Below, piece after piece: positions 9,284-18,645 of a DNA stretch of 64,000 nt. Position 1 is the first letter of the stretch. Every line of letters begins with the position of its first letter. Source of the DNA: Candidatus Chloroploca asiatica (lineage in GTDB: Bacteria; Chloroflexota; Chloroflexia; Chloroflexales; Chloroflexaceae); NCBI RefSeq assembly GCF_002532075.1, contig NZ_LYXE01000009.1, positions 1 through 64,000 of the forward strand, read 5' to 3'. The notes below the pieces were generated by a model. The model had not been told where the DNA came from. It saw only the letters and a program-made list of their open reading frames with translations, and made no database searches. The translations under genes and the position numbers were made by a program.

Positions 9284-11248
9284 TCATCGATTTATTTCAA
9301 TGATAACTGGCTCAAAGCCAACGACCAGTTCACGCCCGACCGCAAGTGGATTACCGGTCGGCCCATAGGCAGCGATAAAGCCAGGGGGAAGGGCAACTGG
9401 GGCCGGCGTCGAACTATTGGTCCAATAGATACGGTACTCGCGGGTCGGGGTCGCAAAGGCATAGCCCTCAAGATTGCCGGTGCTCAAGGGCCGCAGGTAC
9501 GTTGCGCCGTCGAGTCGTTCGCGCAGGAAACGCATCGCGACAAAGGCTGGACGCGGTTGACGGCTGCGATCGAGCAGGCCGCCATCGCGCCAACCCGGCC
9601 CATTCAAGGTATACCAGACACTATTGACTAGATCCGAGGCCCAGCTGCGGGTATACATCCGGACAACATAACTCGCCTGGTCATTATGTAACCCCATAGC
9701 GGCACAGGGCTGATTCGCCCCGAGGCAGAGCAGACCGCCCTCATTCATCATGACCGGCTTGCTCACCCCATAGGCGGCCATCGTCGAACGCACAAAATCG
9801 AGCCGACCGAGCAACGGGCCATTGCGGTGAGCCCACTTGGGCAGATTCAGGTCAAAATCGCTGCGCTGCTCGCTCCAGAAGGTATAGGCGTGATAGGCTA
9901 GGATATCGAAATATGCACCCCCACCCGCCGCCAAAACCCCTGCCAGGAAACGCCCCGGCTGACACGATGCATCAAACGAAGGATCGCAGTCGAGCAACAG
10001 CCCCCCAAAGATAACCTGAGCCTGCGGATCGGCCCGTTTGATCGCCGGATAGACCGCCTGGAGCATCGCGGCATACCGGGCACCACCATAGCCGGCGGCA
10101 TCGCTAGCATCGCCCCAGCAACCAAACTGCGAATCACCAGGTACCAGAGCGGTATCAACATCGGGTTCATTGCCAAATTCCCAATGTTTGACATTATAGG
10201 GAGGCCCGCTCAGGCGGGTCACGAGTTCACCCATAAAACTGGCGAACGCCGGCAATTGTTGGGCGGCCACCGGGCCACACGCCGAGCCAGGCACCGCCTG
10301 CGCCCATGGCGGGGTACCACGCACAATCACCATCGGCGCAGCGCCACTCGCGCTGATCAAGGCGATTTCACTCAACACCCGATCGAGCGCCGCCCAATTG
10401 CGTTGCCCCGCGACCGGCTCAACCTCAGACCAGAGAATGCCGTTATAGCGCACCCAGTCAGGGCGCAACTCGTTGAGGCGGGCAGCAAGCCCGGTCACCG
10501 CAGTGCGGTTAATCTCGACCCCAATGGGCGTCCGCCCCCCACGGGGATCAAAAGGTCGTGCAACAAAGTTCGCATCGGCCCGCAACTCATTGCCGAGCAG
10601 GCCAAGCAGCACCTTGAACTGGTCAGGATTATTCGGATGCCACTCAAAGCGGGCGCGCTCGAACCACTGGGTCAGGATCAGTTCCCCATTGGCGGCAGGC
10701 TCCAACTGGGCCGCCGTCAGGGGAAGACCGAAGAGCGCGAGCGATTGCTCGTAAGCACTCAAGCCAGGAATCCGCAACCCCTGCGTCTCCCAGTAGCGCT
10801 TGAAACCGAGACCCGCGGCCTGGTCGCAGACATTCTGGCGGGTCGTTTCAAACCAGCGACAACCTGGCTGAGGGGTCGCAGCGGAAGGAGCCGGGGCCTC
10901 ACGGCCAAGGATCTGCAAGCGTTCAGCGCCCATGCGTCCGAGCAAGACGCGGTAGGCAGGTGGATTCTGCGGGTGCAACTCGAGCCGATTACGCTCAAAC
11001 CACTGCACCTGCAAAACGCGGCCTTCGATCTCGACCTGCTGAAGCGGGCCGAGCGGATAGCCAAAGACAGGCAGGCCACCATTGCGTTGCCAATAGGCGG
11101 TAAACACCGGATCAATGCAATGATCAATGCCTGGTACGCCTGGAAAACAGATCGGCTGCGGTGGCTGCTGCGCCAGCGCCGAAGAAGCAGGCCAGGCCAA
11201 CAACACAACTAGAAGCACAAGGAAAACAGAATGCCGTATCAAACGCAT
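9284..11248 (-). CDS. secreted glycoside-hydrolase-like protein with two lectin-like repeats
   Basis: 654 residues using the ATG at 11248, chosen because GGAG lies 8 bases upstream and a clean signal peptide begins there (MRLIRHSVFLVLLVVLLAW, cleavage near ALA-QQ). A 30-codon upstream extension from 11338 is possible but unlikely. Two related segments (about 34-105 and 125-205) carry FxxYWxxNGGLxxFGYPL-type signatures, a module common in Chloroflexota exported proteins. From about 235 a TIM-barrel fold resembling clan GH-A (GH39/GH5-like) is visible: WEFGNEPD near residue 357 fits the acid/base Glu after Asn, and MMNEGG near 498 fits the nucleophile Glu. Substrate cannot be predicted. Unlike the other secreted proteins here it lacks the YLPxxxR tail, ending in IIEINR. 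Confidence 0.78.
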   Translation of the reverse strand: MRLIRHSVFLVLLVVLLAWPASSALAQQPPQPICFPGVPGIDHCIDPVFTAYWQRNGGLPVFGYPLGPLQQVEIEGRVLQVQWFERNRLELHPQNPPAYRVLLGRMGAERLQILGREAPAPSAATPQPGCRWFETTRQNVCDQAAGLGFKRYWETQGLRIPGLSAYEQSLALFGLPLTAAQLEPAANGELILTQWFERARFEWHPNNPDQFKVLLGLLGNELRADANFVARPFDPRGGRTPIGVEINRTAVTGLAARLNELRPDWVRYNGILWSEVEPVAGQRNWAALDRVLSEIALISASGAAPMVIVRGTPPWAQAVPGSACGPVAAQQLPAFASFMGELVTRLSGPPYNVKHWEFGNEPDVDTALVPGDSQFGCWGDASDAAGYGGARYAAMLQAVYPAIKRADPQAQVIFGGLLLDCDPSFDASCQPGRFLAGVLAAGGGAYFDILAYHAYTFWSEQRSDFDLNLPKWAHRNGPLLGRLDFVRSTMAAYGVSKPVMMNEGGLLCLGANQPCAAMGLHNDQASYVVRMYTRSWASDLVNSVWYTLNGPGWRDGGLLDRSRQPRPAFVAMRFLRERLDGATYLRPLSTGNLEGYAFATPTREYRIYWTNSSTPAPVALPPGFIAAYGPTGNPLAVGRELVVGFEPVIIEINR

Positions 11249-11392
11249 TGGTCTTTCTCCATAACACATTATGAGGATGCAACTATCGTACCATAGGTTT
11301 GAGCGGGCACGTTGCATTGACCTGCGTACCACTCTCACCTATACTTGCGGTGCAAGGGATGTCTCTCTCCCCCTACGTCCGCAGGGAGAGGT

Positions 11393-11472
11393 TTGGGGGC
11401 CTGTGGCCCCCAAGAATCTCACTTGTGCTGGCGAAAACAGCTCGCTGCGCTAGCTGTTTTCGCCAGCACAAG
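11393..11472. repeat. tandem strong hairpins in the 11249-11514 intergenic region
   Basis: Two perfect hairpins stand side by side: TTGGGGGCC/GGCCCCCAA with a 3-nt loop (11393-11413) and a 21-bp stem (arms 11422-11442 and 11452-11472). The gap lies between two divergent genes, so these cannot be ordinary terminators of the neighbouring genes as called. A looser inverted repeat of CTCTCC/GGAGAG lies just left of them (about 11362-11391). No gene was found in the gap. Confidence 0.6.
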
Positions 11473-11514
11473 CATGGTTTTTAGAGCGCCAGCAAGGAGC
11501 GCAACACAAAATAT

Positions 11515-12825
11515 ATGCGAACAACCTACCAGGAAGCCCTGGATTATATTTATAGCTTCATTGATCCGACCCGCAAAGGGGCGACAACTGATGAAGAAGC
11601 GAACCGGAATCTGTTGCGGATGCGTACACTGCTGGCCGATGCCGGCAATCCCCACCACTCGTTCCGTTCCGTCGTCATTGCGGGGACGAAAGGCAAGGGA
11701 AGTACGGCCGCCCTGGTTGAAGCAATCGTTCGCGCAGCCAGATGGCGCACCGGTCTCTTTACGTCGCCACATCTGCACTCGTACCGTGAGCGGTTCCAGA
11801 TCGACCGTACGTTGATCAGCCAGGCTGATTTGATCAGCCTGGTGGCGACGCTCCAGCCCGTGATTGATCGCTTTGATGCTGAACCGTACGGACGGCCAAC
11901 AACCTTCGATCTGAGCCTCTTGCTCGCCTTGCACTATTTTGCCAACCAATCGATCAACCTTGCCGTACTAGAAATTGGTCTGGGGGGGCGGTTCGACGCC
12001 GTGAATGTGGTGACACCCATCGTTGCAGGCATTAGCTCGATCAGCTACGACCATATGGCCATCCTGGGGACGAGCCTCGCCGAGATTGCCTGGAACAAGG
12101 CTGGCATTATCAAATCCGGGGTGCCTGTTGTGACTGTGCCCCAGGCTGATGAAGTCATGCATGTGCTCATGAATGAAGCAACGCTATGCCAGGCCCCCCT
12201 GTGGCAGGCCGAACCAACAGGACTCATGCCGGTACAAGCGTCAGGAACGCCCATGGCCTACCCGATAGCGCCAGAACCTGCGCTCCAGGGCCTCTTTCAA
12301 AACGAAAATGCGCGCCTCGCGCTCGGGATTGCGTTGCTGCTCGAAGACACCGGTTTCACCATCGGTGCCGAGGCGATGCGGCGCGGGTTGGCTGAGGTTC
12401 GCTGGCCCGGTCGCTTTGAACTGCTTCCAGGGACGCCACCGGTGCTGATTGACGGTGCCCACAACGGTGACTCGGCGCACAAACTGATTGCGTCGCTCAA
12501 GGCCAGCGTGCCCTATGAACGCCTGATCCTTGTCTTTGGCACCTCACGCGACAAAGCGATCAGTGACATCGCCGCCGAACTGGTGCCACCTGCAACCACG
12601 GTGATCCTGACACGCTCGGCACACACGCGCGCGATGGATCTTGATCGCATGGTGGCCGCCGTAACACCACACTTACAAGGCACGCTGCTGGTAAAACCTG
12701 ATGTGGCAACCGCACTCCAGATGGCCCGCGAACTCGCCAATCCTCACGATCTTATTCTGGTCACTGGCTCACTCTTTGTCGTCGCTGCCGCCCGCGAGTC
12801 CTTGGGGCTGGCCGTGGCTGACTAA
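11515..12825 (+). CDS. folC: folylpolyglutamate / dihydrofolate synthase
   Basis: 436 residues, the usual length of FolC. It adds glutamate to (dihydro)folates with ATP hydrolysis in the cytoplasm. Visible motifs: ATP-binding loop GTKGKGSTA (about 61-69) and the Mur-ligase central-domain segment LEIGLGGRFDAVN with SYDHMAILG and AWNKAGIIK; the C-terminal domain carries IDGAHN and LVFGTSRDK. The ATG at 11515 begins a typical N-terminus (TYQEALDYI). Whether the protein is bifunctional (DHFS plus FPGS) cannot be decided from sequence. The deacetylase gene starts 28 bases downstream. Confidence 0.92.
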   Translation: MRTTYQEALDYIYSFIDPTRKGATTDEEANRNLLRMRTLLADAGNPHHSFRSVVIAGTKGKGSTAALVEAIVRAARWRTGLFTSPHLHSYRERFQIDRTLISQADLISLVATLQPVIDRFDAEPYGRPTTFDLSLLLALHYFANQSINLAVLEIGLGGRFDAVNVVTPIVAGISSISYDHMAILGTSLAEIAWNKAGIIKSGVPVVTVPQADEVMHVLMNEATLCQAPLWQAEPTGLMPVQASGTPMAYPIAPEPALQGLFQNENARLALGIALLLEDTGFTIGAEAMRRGLAEVRWPGRFELLPGTPPVLIDGAHNGDSAHKLIASLKASVPYERLILVFGTSRDKAISDIAAELVPPATTVILTRSAHTRAMDLDRMVAAVTPHLQGTLLVKPDVATALQMARELANPHDLILVTGSLFVVAAARESLGLAVAD

Positions 12826-12837
12826 AAGAGACAAATG

Positions 12838-12846
12838 TGCTATTAT
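12838..12846 (+). promoter_or_regulatory. extended -10 promoter before deacetylase gene
   Basis: TGCTATTAT matches an extended -10 element (TGnTAtTaT), 7 bases before the ATG at 12854. The start site would fall at or next to the ATG, so the transcript may be leaderless; no Shine-Dalgarno sequence is visible. Confidence 0.4.
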
Positions 12847-12853
12847 ACTCTCT

Positions 12854-13786
12854 ATGAAAGCTTCAACTCTGATCCTGGTCGTAGGGCTCATTCTCACCGC
12901 AGCCTTCCTTCTGCTGGCAGAGCGTGAGCCTGCAGTGCGGATCGCCCCGGCTGAGGCCGTCCTCGGGCTGGGTGGGTATGCGCAACCCGATCAGGGTGGG
13001 GCAACCGCTTCCGGCGATCTGGTGATGCAGCCAGACCTGATGCAACCCGGCCCCGCTGGTCGTGAAGTGCGAACCCGCCATACCTTCACCCCGGCCCCTG
13101 AAGGGGTGCGCCCGTATGTTCCGATTCTTATGTATCATTATGTACGTTATGTCGACCGCGCAGTTGACCCGCTCGGCTTTGGGCTGTCGGTGACCCCTGA
13201 GCAATTCGATGCGCAGTTAGCCTGGCTGCACAGCAACGGCTACGAAACCGTCGCGATGGCGGATGTCGCGCGTTGCATCCGGGGCGAAGGCCCGTGTCCA
13301 GCCCGGGCGGTGGCGCTTACGTTTGACGATGGTTATCTGGATGCCCACACCGAAGCCTTGCCACGGTTAGGGGCCTATGGCGCTACAGCGACGTTTTATA
13401 TCGTCAGTGATTTTATTGGGCGACCGGGGTATATGGGATGGGAAGAGTTACGGGCGTTGCGCGATGCAGGGATGGAGATCGGGGCGCACAGCGTCAACCA
13501 CCCCGATCTTACCCGGATGCATCTTGATGAACTGCGCGACCAGATCGGTCGTTCGGGGGCCGTGCTCGCGGCCGAGCTCGGCCAGCCGGTCGTCAGTTTT
13601 TGCTATCCCCTAGGGCGTTACAACGATACCGTCATGGCCGTCACCCGTGAGGCGGGCTATCTCTCGGCAACAACGACACGTGCCGATGCAAGCCAGCACG
13701 ACCCCTTTGCCCTGCCACGCCTGCGCATCAGTGGGGACACCAGTCAGGCCCGTTTTGAACAGATGATCAGGACCTATCTGCCATAA
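12854..13786 (+). CDS. membrane-anchored polysaccharide deacetylase (NodB/CE4)
   Basis: 310 residues from the ATG at 12854; earlier in-frame starts would overlap folC and place coding sequence before the N-terminal anchor. Residues 1-22 (MKASTLILVVGLILTAAFLLL) form a signal anchor, followed by a linker and the NodB homology domain. CE4 motifs: TFDDGYLDAH (metal and catalytic Asp), GAHSVNHPDLTRM (H-x-x-x-H metal ligands) and FCYPLGRYND. The family removes N-acetyl groups from extracellular polysaccharide or peptidoglycan; the substrate is not deducible. It may be cotranscribed with folC or use its own extended -10. Confidence 0.88.
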   Translation: MKASTLILVVGLILTAAFLLLAEREPAVRIAPAEAVLGLGGYAQPDQGGATASGDLVMQPDLMQPGPAGREVRTRHTFTPAPEGVRPYVPILMYHYVRYVDRAVDPLGFGLSVTPEQFDAQLAWLHSNGYETVAMADVARCIRGEGPCPARAVALTFDDGYLDAHTEALPRLGAYGATATFYIVSDFIGRPGYMGWEELRALRDAGMEIGAHSVNHPDLTRMHLDELRDQIGRSGAVLAAELGQPVVSFCYPLGRYNDTVMAVTREAGYLSATTTRADASQHDPFALPRLRISGDTSQARFEQMIRTYLP

Positions 13787-13827
13787 TGCTTGCTGACAGG
13801 ATCACTCACACCTGCCACCAGCTACAC

Positions 13828-13866
13828 CTGGGGTGCGCTGCTAGCATAGTTAGCAACGCACCCCAG
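13828..13866 (-). terminator. hairpin between convergent genes
   Basis: 16-nt arms (13828-13843, 13851-13866) around a 7-nt loop. The single mismatch on the + strand becomes a G-U pair in the minus-strand RNA, suggesting it mainly ends the hflX transcript whose stop is at 13874. No U-tract. Confidence 0.55.
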
Positions 13867-13873
13867 CCATCCT

Positions 13874-15220
13874 CTACTTTGTCGAACGTGCCGAACGATA
13901 CGGCCCAAATTGCGCGGCAAGATCCCGTGGGATGCGCCCGAGAATGTGGGTTCCGTCACCGGCATACTCTTCCTGCTCGATGACGCCACGACGATGCCAG
14001 AGCGAAACAAGGTCGTTACGCTGGTAGGGAATGAGCACATCAAGGGCAACCATCGCCTCACCAAGGGCCTGCTCGATGCGACTCGCCAAGGGCTCTAGGC
14101 CCCACCCACGCTGCGCCGACACAGCCACCACATCACTGGGCAGCCCCATATCGGCCACAACCTGAGCAACATCATCGGGGCCGACGCCCTCCATACGATC
14201 AATTTTGTTGAGCACGGTCAAGGTCGGACGCTTGTCTACCCCAAGTTCAGCCAGCGTCTGCTCGACCGTCTGAGCATGCTCCTGCGCATTGGGATGCGTC
14301 AGATCGACAACATGTAAAAGAATATCAGCTTCATTGATCTCCTCAAGCGTGGCCCGAAAGGCCGCAATAAGTTGGGTCGGCAATTTTTGAATGAAACCGA
14401 CGGTATCCGTCATCAAGATCGTCTGACCACCAGGGAGAGTAAGCTGGCGGGTCGTCGGATCAAGGGTCGCAAACAACTGATCTGCTGCGTAGACATCCGC
14501 CCCCGATAACGCATTGAGCAATGTACTCTTGCCTGCGTTGGTGTAGCCTACCAGCGCCACCACGGGAACCTGACTCTGGCGACGGCGTTTGCGATAGAGT
14601 TCACGGTGACGATGGACATCAGCGAGCTGGTCTTTGAGCCAGGCAATGCGCCGATCAATCAGACGACGGTCGATCTCGAGCTGGGTTTCACCAGGCCCAC
14701 GCAGACCAACCACACCGCCCGCCGAGGTGCCACCGCCAGTACCGGCCTGACGCTCGAGGTGCGTCCACTGGCGCCGGAGGCGGGGCAATAGATACTGATA
14801 TTGGGCGAGTTCGACTTGCAGACGCCCCTCGTGGGTACGCGCATGCTGCGCAAAGATGTCAAGGATCAACGCAGTGCGATCCAGGACACCAATCTGCAAT
14901 TCCTGCTCAAGATTGCGGGTCTGACCAGGGCTCAACTCATCATCAAAAACCACCAGACCGGCAGCGTGCTGTTCACAGAGGGCCGCAACCTCTTTGACTT
15001 TACCAGGGCCAATAAAAAATTTAGGGAAGGGTTGATCGAGTCGCTGAAAGAGGCTTCCGACCACTTCAAGGCCAGCCGTCTCGGCTAGCATGGTCAACTC
15101 AGCCAGCGAGTCCTTCGCTGTCCACGGACTACGCGCACTTGCGACCTCGGCACCAACGAGCAAGGCTCGTGTCCGTGGAGTCGCCGTCGTATGCAACCGC
15201 TTCCCATCCTGAGAACGCAA
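13874..15220 (-). CDS. hflX: ribosome-associated GTPase HflX
   Basis: 448 residues from a TTG start at 15220 preceded by AGAAGAG. N-terminal HflX domain (about 15-200) contains the glycine-rich linker GTGGGTSAGGVVGLRGPGET typical of the family. The GTPase domain follows: G1 GYTNAGKST, G3 DTVGF, G4 NKID (NKIDRMEG), G5-like VSAQRGWG. HflX splits stalled or stressed ribosomes. Its start lies about 190 bases from the divergent BatA-type gene; in that gap there is a palindrome ACGCACG-AA-CGTGCGT (15270-15285) that could be an operator. Confidence 0.94.
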   Translation of the reverse strand: MRSQDGKRLHTTATPRTRALLVGAEVASARSPWTAKDSLAELTMLAETAGLEVVGSLFQRLDQPFPKFFIGPGKVKEVAALCEQHAAGLVVFDDELSPGQTRNLEQELQIGVLDRTALILDIFAQHARTHEGRLQVELAQYQYLLPRLRRQWTHLERQAGTGGGTSAGGVVGLRGPGETQLEIDRRLIDRRIAWLKDQLADVHRHRELYRKRRRQSQVPVVALVGYTNAGKSTLLNALSGADVYAADQLFATLDPTTRQLTLPGGQTILMTDTVGFIQKLPTQLIAAFRATLEEINEADILLHVVDLTHPNAQEHAQTVEQTLAELGVDKRPTLTVLNKIDRMEGVGPDDVAQVVADMGLPSDVVAVSAQRGWGLEPLASRIEQALGEAMVALDVLIPYQRNDLVSLWHRRGVIEQEEYAGDGTHILGRIPRDLAAQFGPYRSARSTK

Positions 15221-15359
15221 CTCTTCTATGTTCGTCTCCCTTCAGGACGCACCTACGTCCCAATTAATCACGCACGAACGTGCGTCTGACGACACTGTAT
15301 ATGGATTGTAGCATTGCTTGGTACGAGCGACAAGGGACTTTGGGCGTAGGTTTTTGGTC

Positions 15360-15389
15360 TTGACGAACAGGCAAAAGGGCTGCTATCGT
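15360..15389 (+). promoter_or_regulatory. sigma70-type promoter of BatA/VWA gene
   Basis: TTGACG (15360-15365), 18-base spacer, TATCGT (15384-15389) preceded by the extended TG. The predicted start is just at the AAGGAGG ribosome binding site, giving a very short leader. Confidence 0.5.
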
Positions 15390-15409
15390 GTAGGTAAGGA
15401 GGCATCGTT

Positions 15410-17317
15410 ATGTCATTGCTTGCTCCGTTGGCGCTGCTCGGCGCTGCTCTCGTTGGGCCACTGATTGTGGCGATGTATCTGCTCAAGTTGCGCCGCGAGG
15501 ATCGGCCGGTCTCGTCGACGTTTCTGTGGCGACGGATGGTGCGCGATGTCGAGGCCAATGCACCGTGGCAAAAGCTGCGACGCAATCTGTTGTTGTTGCT
15601 CCAGTTGCTCTTGATGCTGCTGCTGGTCTTTGCGCTCGCACGACCTTTTGTCGCCGCCCAGGGCATCAGTGGCACCAATCTGATCATTATTCTCGATCGC
15701 TCGGCCAGCATGGGCGCAACCGATGAAGTTCGAAACCGCCTCGAAGTCGCCAAGCAACGCGCCCGCCAACTGGTTGACCAGTTGCCCGATGGTGGGAGGG
15801 CAACCATTATCGCGACAGGTGGTGAGATGGAGGTGCCGGCAGCAGCGACGGCTGACCGCCGCGAGTTGCGCGAGGCGATCGAGGCAATTCAGTTGACCAA
15901 CAATGGTGGCTCCGATCTTGGGCAGGCCTTGACGCTCGCGTCGGCCCTGGCGGCCCGTGATGCCGATAGCGAGGTGGCGATCATCTCGGATGGCAATGTC
16001 ACCGTGCCCGCCGAGTTGCGCGTCCCCGCCCGCGTCAGCTATTTCCCAATTGGGCGCAGCACCGAAAATGTTGCGCTCAGTGCGATCAATCTCCAGCCGA
16101 GCCTGGCCGGGCAGACCCTCTTTGTGCAGGCAACCAACTATGGCGAAACCATCGTCAATCGCCGCCTCGATCTCTATCTCGACGGGGCGGTCTTTAATGC
16201 CTATGGCCTGACCCTCGAACCTGGCCGCGATCAGAGCATTGTCGTTGAGCTTCCGGCACAGGTGCAGGTCGTCGAGGCGCATCTGGCCGGTGAAGATGCG
16301 CTCGCCGCTGATGATCGTGCATTTGCCGTCAGTAGCGTGGGCGATACCGTTCAGGTGCGCCTGGTCAGTGATGGCAATCGCTTCCTCGCAACTGGTCTCG
16401 GTCTGCTGCGTGGGGTTGAGGTAACTGAGGTGCCAGCCGCAACCACGGTCTTCCCCGAGTCGGTCGTGCAGGTTCCCGTGACTATCCTTGATGGTGTTGT
16501 GCCACCAGAACTTCCTGCAGGCAACTTGCTCTTTATCGGGCCATTGCGTTCAACCGACTATTTTTCGGTCACTGGCGAGATCGAATTTCCCGTCGTACGC
16601 CCGGTTGGGGGTGACGAACTGCTGCGCAACGTAAGTCTCAGCGAGGTGAGCATTCTCAAGGCGGCACGCCTTGTCCCGGGGAACTGGGCACGTACCGTGG
16701 TTGACAGCGATGGTGCGCCGCTGTTGATCGTTGGTGAGCGCGAAGGCCGCCGTATCGCTGTGCTTGCGTTTGACTTGCGCAATTCCGATCTTCCGTTACA
16801 GGTTGCCTTCCCCCTCTTGCTCTCGAACCTGATGGATTTCCTGGCCCCTGGCAGCGGGGCCGAAGGTGCGCAGGTCTTGCCTGGGCAACCGCTCGCCTTT
16901 CAGGTTGACGAAACGATCACCGAAGTACGGGTACGCTTGCCCGACGGCAGCACTCTGAGCAGCCGCAACAACGATGTCCAGATCCAGGGGGGGCAGGCCA
17001 TTTTTGCCGCCACCAGCAACCTGGGCGTCTATCTGGTCGAAGAATTCCAGGGCAACGAACTGGTTGCGCAACGCCAGTATGCGGTCAACCTCTTTGCGCC
17101 AAGCGAATCACGCATTGCCCCCCAGCGTGACCTCAACATCGCGCAGGCCAGTGGTGCGCAGAGTACCGTCTCACGCGAGCGCGATGGGCGTCAAGAATTC
17201 TGGCGCTGGGTCGCGCTGATCGCCCTGATCATCCTGACCATCGAATGGCTCGTCTATCAACGCAACGGGCTCAGCTACCTGCGTGAGCGTTGGCGCGAAC
17301 GGCGTTCGGCCGGGTGA
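15410..17317 (+). CDS. BatA-like membrane protein with VWA domain
   Basis: 635 residues; AAGGAGG at 15396-15402 fixes the ATG. The N-terminus is a BatA-type two-helix region (SLLAPLALLGAALVGPLIVAM, then a leucine-rich second segment near 60-80) separated by a basic loop KLRREDRPVSS. A von Willebrand A domain follows with the MIDAS motif DRSASMG (about 96-102). The central and C-terminal beta-rich parts lie outside the cytoplasm, and a final helix near residue 605 (LIALIILTIEWLVY) anchors the C-terminus, followed by a basic tail. The family is linked to Bat/MoxR-type operons; no moxR or other bat gene is adjacent here, so its role is undefined. Confidence 0.8.
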   Translation: MSLLAPLALLGAALVGPLIVAMYLLKLRREDRPVSSTFLWRRMVRDVEANAPWQKLRRNLLLLLQLLLMLLLVFALARPFVAAQGISGTNLIIILDRSASMGATDEVRNRLEVAKQRARQLVDQLPDGGRATIIATGGEMEVPAAATADRRELREAIEAIQLTNNGGSDLGQALTLASALAARDADSEVAIISDGNVTVPAELRVPARVSYFPIGRSTENVALSAINLQPSLAGQTLFVQATNYGETIVNRRLDLYLDGAVFNAYGLTLEPGRDQSIVVELPAQVQVVEAHLAGEDALAADDRAFAVSSVGDTVQVRLVSDGNRFLATGLGLLRGVEVTEVPAATTVFPESVVQVPVTILDGVVPPELPAGNLLFIGPLRSTDYFSVTGEIEFPVVRPVGGDELLRNVSLSEVSILKAARLVPGNWARTVVDSDGAPLLIVGEREGRRIAVLAFDLRNSDLPLQVAFPLLLSNLMDFLAPGSGAEGAQVLPGQPLAFQVDETITEVRVRLPDGSTLSSRNNDVQIQGGQAIFAATSNLGVYLVEEFQGNELVAQRQYAVNLFAPSESRIAPQRDLNIAQASGAQSTVSRERDGRQEFWRWVALIALIILTIEWLVYQRNGLSYLRERWRERRSAG

Positions 17318-17397
17318 GCTTCATCCACCTATTTGTGTGTATAATAAAGAAGCCCCCAGGCGCACGACAATAGGCCGCTACGTGTCAGGAGAAAGCC

Positions 17398-18543
17398 TTG
17401 AGCGTCTATAATCCGATGGACTCTGACTTTGCGTTTACGCTGGGTATCGAAGAAGAGTATCAGATCATCGATCCCGATACCCGCGAATTGCGCTCGTACA
17501 TTACCCAGATCCTCGAGCCAGGACGGACGATCTTGCGTGAGCAGATCAAGCCCGAAATGCATCAGAGCATCGTTGAGGTTGGCACCAAACCGTGTCGCAC
17601 GATCACCGAAGCCCGGGCCGAAATCACCCATTTGCGCGGCACGATTGCCGGTCTAGCGGCCCGCCACGGCCTGAAGATCGCCGCCGCAGGAACGCACCCG
17701 TTTTCTTCGTGGATGACCCAAGAGATCACCCAGCACGAGCGCTACGATGCGATGGTTGGTGAAATGCAGGATGCCGCCCTCCAACTGCTCATTTTTGGCA
17801 TGCACTGCCATATTGGGATGCCAAGCAATGAGACGTCCATCGAATTGATGAATGTGGCCCGCTATATCTGCCCCCATTTGCTCGCCCTCTCGACGTCGTC
17901 ACCTTTCTGGATGGGCCGTAATACGGGCTTCAAATCGTATCGGAGTGTTGTCTTCAGCGGGTTTCCACGCACCGGCACGCCGCCGAGCTTTAATTCTGCT
18001 GGCGAATTCGAGCGTTATATCCAACTCTTGATCAATACAGGCTGTATTGATAATGGCAAGAAGATCTGGTGGGATCTGCGCCCGCACCCCTTCTTTGGCA
18101 CCCTCGAGTTTCGTGTCTGTGATATTGCGACCCGCGTCGAAGAGTGCCTCGCCCTGGCGGCCGTTATGCAGGCGTTGATCGTCAAGTTTTATATCATGTT
18201 CGAAGAGAATACGACCTTCCGCGTCTATCGGCGTGCGTTGATCAACGAAAATAAGTGGCGTGCGCAACGCTGGGGTCTCGAGACCAAAATGATTGACTTT
18301 GGCAAACGAACCGAGGTTGAGACCAAGGCGCTGGTGCATGAGATCGTCAAGCTCGTTGACGATGTGGTTGATATGCTCGGTTCGCGCAAAGAGGTTGAGT
18401 ATCTGTTGAAGATCGCGGAGGGCGGTTCGAGTGCCGACCGCCAACTCCACATCTTTGCCGAGACCAACGATCTGCGGGCGGTGGTTGATAATCTCGTCGC
18501 CGAAACCATGGAGGGGGTTGAGCTCTTGACGCCTCAAGGGTAG
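17398..18543 (+). CDS. carboxylate-amine ligase, YbdK/GCS2 family
   Basis: 381 residues from a TTG start with AGGAG 8 bases upstream. The sequence begins with the GCS2-family signature FTLGIEEEYQIID and contains GMHCHIGMP, FWMGRNTGFKSYRS and WWDLRPHPFFGTLEFRVCD, all core motifs of the glutamate-cysteine-ligase-like fold; ATP-dependent ligation of an amine to a carboxylate is expected. YbdK-type members have weak glutamate-cysteine ligase activity and usually unknown physiological substrates, so no gene symbol is given. The next gene begins 97 bases downstream after a duplicated leader. Confidence 0.85.
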   Translation: MSVYNPMDSDFAFTLGIEEEYQIIDPDTRELRSYITQILEPGRTILREQIKPEMHQSIVEVGTKPCRTITEARAEITHLRGTIAGLAARHGLKIAAAGTHPFSSWMTQEITQHERYDAMVGEMQDAALQLLIFGMHCHIGMPSNETSIELMNVARYICPHLLALSTSSPFWMGRNTGFKSYRSVVFSGFPRTGTPPSFNSAGEFERYIQLLINTGCIDNGKKIWWDLRPHPFFGTLEFRVCDIATRVEECLALAAVMQALIVKFYIMFEENTTFRVYRRALINENKWRAQRWGLETKMIDFGKRTEVETKALVHEIVKLVDDVVDMLGSRKEVEYLLKIAEGGSSADRQLHIFAETNDLRAVVDNLVAETMEGVELLTPQG

Positions 18544-18546
18544 ACC

Positions 18547-18645
18547 CTCCCGCATAGAAGAGACAACGATGCACCGAGATGGGGCCTAGGGTGCTCCATC
18601 TCCACCAGGGAGGCGATCTCCCGCATAGAGGAGAGAACAATGCAC
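18547..18645 (+). repeat. duplicated 28-nt leader segment
   Basis: The 28-mer at 18547-18574 recurs at 18618-18645 with 25 of 28 identities. Each copy contains CTCCCGCATAGA, a purine-rich ribosome binding site and an ATGCAC start. The second copy is the real start region of the acyl-CoA dehydrogenase; the first opens a 6-codon reading frame ending in TAG. Between them lies a GAGATGG/CCATCTC inverted repeat. Confidence 0.7.

Noticed and set aside
12701..12853. In-frame N-terminal extension of the deacetylase from GTG/ATG codons inside folC
   Set aside because: The extension would bury the signal anchor about 50 residues inside and is read from folC coding sequence.
13757..13786. Deacetylase C-terminus ending TYLP considered as a fifth YLPxxxR tail
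   Set aside because: The three residues and terminal Arg are missing, and the preceding sequence is the normal end of the NodB domain.
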